Assembly (NCBI GenBank): GCA_944388615.1
Contig: CALXJL010000062.1
Location: 1-8,811, forward strand
Length of the DNA: 8,811 nt
Source of the DNA: an uncultured Clostridia bacterium
GTDB lineage: Bacteria > Bacillota > Clostridia > TANB77 > CAG-508
Direction: 5' to 3'
The notes below the pieces were generated by a model. It saw only the letters and a program-made list of their open reading frames with translations, was not told where the DNA came from and did not search any database. The position numbers were made by a program, and so were the translations under genes. Below, piece by piece: positions 6,998 through 8,811 of this stretch; the first letter of the stretch is position 1, and each line of letters opens with the position of its first letter.

Positions 6998-7476
6998 TGA
7001 TATTCGTAACAGTAGGAACTCAAGATAAAGAATTCAGAAGAATTTTTGATATGGTGGAAGAACAAATTAAATTAGGAAATATAAATGAAGAAGTTGTTTC
7101 ACAAATTGGCTGTACAAAATTCGAGTCTAAGAATATAAAAACATATAAATTTATGGAAAAAGAAGAATATAATAAATTTATGAAAAATGCTCGTATTGTT
7201 ATTACACATGCAGGAGTAGGAAGTTTAATAGAGGGACTTAATTTGAATAAAAAAATGATTGTAATACCAAGATTAAAAAAATATGGAGAACATGTAAATG
7301 ATCATCAATTACAAATATTAGAAACATTTGAAAATAGAGGGCATATATTAGCAGTAAGAAGTACAGAGGAATTTGCGGATGCATTAAATAAAATAAAGGA
7401 TTTTATACCAACAAAATATGTTAGTAATAAGGATAATTTTATAAATAATTTAAGAAATACAATTGATAAATTATAA
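6997..7476 (+). CDS. Alg13-like glycosyltransferase catalytic subunit (GT28 C-terminal type, PssE/Cps14G-like)
   Basis: This 159-residue protein resembles the small Alg13/PssE subunit, which carries the UDP-sugar-binding half of a split GT-B glycosyltransferase. It opens with MIFVTVGTQ (1-9), the family hallmark. It then has ITHAGVGSLIEGL (69-81), the GT28-type nucleotide-sugar loop, and VIPRLKKYGEHVNDHQ (89-104). It has no membrane segment, so it should depend on the upstream Alg14-like protein for membrane attachment. Its ATG overlaps the stop of that gene by one base (TAATG), and the G7 run 9 bases upstream is its ribosome site, so the two are translationally coupled. An in-frame ATG at 6940 is not the start, because the family begins at MIFVTVG. 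The sugar and acceptor cannot be told from sequence. Eukaryotic Alg13/14 uses UDP-GlcNAc, but bacterial relatives use other UDP-sugars. Confidence 0.88.
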   Translation: MIFVTVGTQDKEFRRIFDMVEEQIKLGNINEEVVSQIGCTKFESKNIKTYKFMEKEEYNKFMKNARIVITHAGVGSLIEGLNLNKKMIVIPRLKKYGEHVNDHQLQILETFENRGHILAVRSTEEFADALNKIKDFIPTKYVSNKDNFINNLRNTIDKL

Positions 7477-7482
7477 AAATAC

Positions 7483-7511
7483 TTGTAAAAAAAATTAAAA
7501 ACATATATAAT
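7483..7511 (+). promoter_or_regulatory. Predicted sigma-A promoter of glmM
   Basis: TTGTAA (7483-7488, four of six consensus bases), a 17-base spacer and a perfect TATAAT (7506-7511) precede glmM. The start point would be near 7518, giving a leader of about 55 bases. No terminator is visible between the Alg13-like gene and this promoter, so read-through from upstream is also possible. Confidence 0.6.
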
Positions 7512-7518
7512 GCATGAA

Positions 7519-7550
7519 AAAGGTTATAGGTATACCTTTATATAAAACCT
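7519..7550 (+). repeat. Overlapping palindromes in the glmM leader
   Basis: The perfect 10-base palindrome AGGTATACCT (7528-7537) overlaps by one base a second, TTTATATAAA (7537-7546). In RNA, 7519-7524 can pair with 7534-7539. Alternatively 7521-7525 can pair with 7546-7550, extended with a bulge through 7526-7528 and 7541-7543. The two foldings exclude each other. The set lies right at the predicted transcript start, so it could be an operator, a protective 5' hairpin or chance in AT-rich DNA. No T tract follows, so it is not a normal terminator. Confidence 0.4.
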
Positions 7551-7573
7551 AAATTTACATATAAGGGATGAAC

Positions 7574-8811
7574 ATGAAAATGAGAAAATATTTTGGAACA
7601 GATGGAATAAGACGTATTGCTAATACAGAATTAACACCTGAACTAGTTTATAGAGTTGCTAAAGCAGGAGCCTATGTGTTATCTAAACATACAGATCATA
7701 CACCAACAATATTTATGGGAAGAGATACAAGAATATCAGGTACATTAATAGAAAGTGCAATGACAGCTGGATTTTTGAGCTATGGAGCAAATGTAAAAAT
7801 ATTAGATGTAATACCAACTCCAGGTATTGCATATTTAACAAGACGATTTAAAGCCGATGCTGGTGTGGTTATTTCAGCATCTCATAATACATTTGAGTTT
7901 AATGGAGTTAAGTATTTTAGTAATAAGGGTATGAAAATATCAGATTCAATGGAAGAAGAAATAGAACAAGTAATGGAATCTGGAAAATTGGATAAATTAA
8001 CAGCAATAAATGATAAAATTGGAGTTTCTGAAATTAGAACAGATTTATTAGATGAATATGTATATTTTTTCAGAAAGCATTTTGAAGAAGAGATAGAGCA
8101 AGTAAATAGAGACGATTTTGTTGTAGCAATAGATACTGCAAATGGTGCTACATCTGTAGTTGCAGAGAAGGTATTTAGGGTGTTAGGAATAAAATATCAT
8201 ATATTAAATAATACTCCAAATGGCATTAATATAAATGACAAATGTGGATCTACACATATGGAAGGATTAAGAAAATTCGTAATTGAAAATAAATGTAGCC
8301 TTGGAATTGCTTATGATGGAGATGGAGATCGTTGTTTAGCAATTGATGAAAAAGGAGATATTATAGATGGAGATAAATTATTAGCTGTTATTTCAAATTA
8401 TTTACAAGAAAAAGGTAAATTGAAAAAAAATACAGTAGTTGCAACTGTGATGAGTAATCTTGGATTAAATAAATATGCTGAGGAAAATAATATTAATTTA
8501 ATTCAAACTAAAGTTGGAGATAGATATGTTTTAGAAGAAATGTTAAAAAATGGTTATAATTTAGGTGGTGAGCAATCAGGACATATAATATTCTTAGACT
8601 ATAATCCTACAGGTGATGGAATATTAACATCGCTTATGCTTATTCAAGTGTTATTAGAAAAAAATAAAAAGGCGTCAGAATTATGCAGTATTGTTAATAT
8701 ATATCCTCAGGTGTTAATAAATGCTAAAGTTTCAAGTGATAAAAAATATGATTATGAAAAAAATGATACTATAAAAAAAGCAATAGATGAATTACAAAAA
8801 GAATTTTCAGG
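7574..8811 (+). CDS. glmM: Phosphoglucosamine mutase, partial (C-terminus beyond window)
   Basis: GlmM converts glucosamine-6-phosphate to glucosamine-1-phosphate, on the way to UDP-GlcNAc for peptidoglycan and other glycans. About 412 residues are present of a usual 445-450. The missing end includes the phosphate-binding loop. The frame shows KYFGTDGIR (5-13), the active-site ISASHN with phosphoserine candidate Ser103, the metal-binding DGDGDR (248-253) and the sugar-binding GGEQSGH (331-337). Two family positions differ from the common form: Arg14 follows Ile-Arg where Gly is usual, and Thr106 follows SHN where Pro is commonest. Three in-frame ATGs stand at 7568, 7574 and 7580. I chose 7574 because AAGGG (7563-7567) is 6 bases away. 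7580 gives the most family-like N-terminus (MRKYFG) with a 12-base gap and remains possible. A promoter and palindromic leader precede it. Confidence 0.95.
   Translation, partial: MKMRKYFGTDGIRRIANTELTPELVYRVAKAGAYVLSKHTDHTPTIFMGRDTRISGTLIESAMTAGFLSYGANVKILDVIPTPGIAYLTRRFKADAGVVISASHNTFEFNGVKYFSNKGMKISDSMEEEIEQVMESGKLDKLTAINDKIGVSEIRTDLLDEYVYFFRKHFEEEIEQVNRDDFVVAIDTANGATSVVAEKVFRVLGIKYHILNNTPNGININDKCGSTHMEGLRKFVIENKCSLGIAYDGDGDRCLAIDEKGDIIDGDKLLAVISNYLQEKGKLKKNTVVATVMSNLGLNKYAEENNINLIQTKVGDRYVLEEMLKNGYNLGGEQSGHIIFLDYNPTGDGILTSLMLIQVLLEKNKKASELCSIVNIYPQVLINAKVSSDKKYDYEKNDTIKKAIDELQKEFS

Noticed and set aside
1..8811. CRISPR array, insertion sequence, prophage, tRNA or defence system
   Set aside because: I saw no regularly spaced repeats, transposase or phage motifs, cloverleaf sequences or defence-type domains. 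All long frames are accounted for by the listed genes.

Overview
The window is a very AT-rich stretch of a low-G+C Gram-positive chromosome, most likely from the Clostridia or a related Firmicutes group. The grounds are strong Shine-Dalgarno sites, AGA/TAA-dominated codon use, a priA-def-fmt cluster, an RqcH/FbpA protein and a Firmicutes-like 5S rRNA. The standard genetic code appears to be in use, because Trp is TGG and no reading frame needs TGA read through. I cannot name the genus.

Left region (1-4122, + strand). The window opens inside a 5S rRNA, so an rRNA operon lies to the left. A long hairpin terminator follows. Next comes a tight gene set: primosomal helicase priA, peptide deformylase def and methionyl-tRNA formyltransferase fmt. 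Fmt formylates initiator Met-tRNA and Def later removes the formyl group, so the two enzymes bracket translation initiation. The set is closed by a perfect 13-bp hairpin with a GAGA loop and a T tract.

Middle region (4154-5997, - strand). One convergent gene encodes an intact RqcH, the ribosome quality-control factor that adds alanine tails to nascent chains stuck on 50S subunits. A 123-bp divergent intergenic region follows. It carries two good back-to-back promoters, one for rqcH and one for the next rightward unit.

Right region (6020-8811, + strand). The first gene fuses an N-terminal VanZ-like membrane domain to an Alg14-like glycosyltransferase subunit. The second gene overlaps it by one base (TAATG) and encodes the Alg13-like partner. 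Together they look like a two-component, membrane-anchored UDP-sugar glycosyltransferase. The junction holds an A8 and a G7 tract. A -1 slip at either would join the two proteins into one chain. A separate promoter and a palindromic leader then precede glmM, which makes glucosamine-1-phosphate for UDP-GlcNAc. glmM runs off the right edge.

Most of the window is core housekeeping. The most unusual part is the VanZ-Alg14/Alg13 unit with its possible frameshift junction. I saw no CRISPR array, insertion sequence, tRNA or phage gene, and no gene-free stretch exceeds 300 bases.
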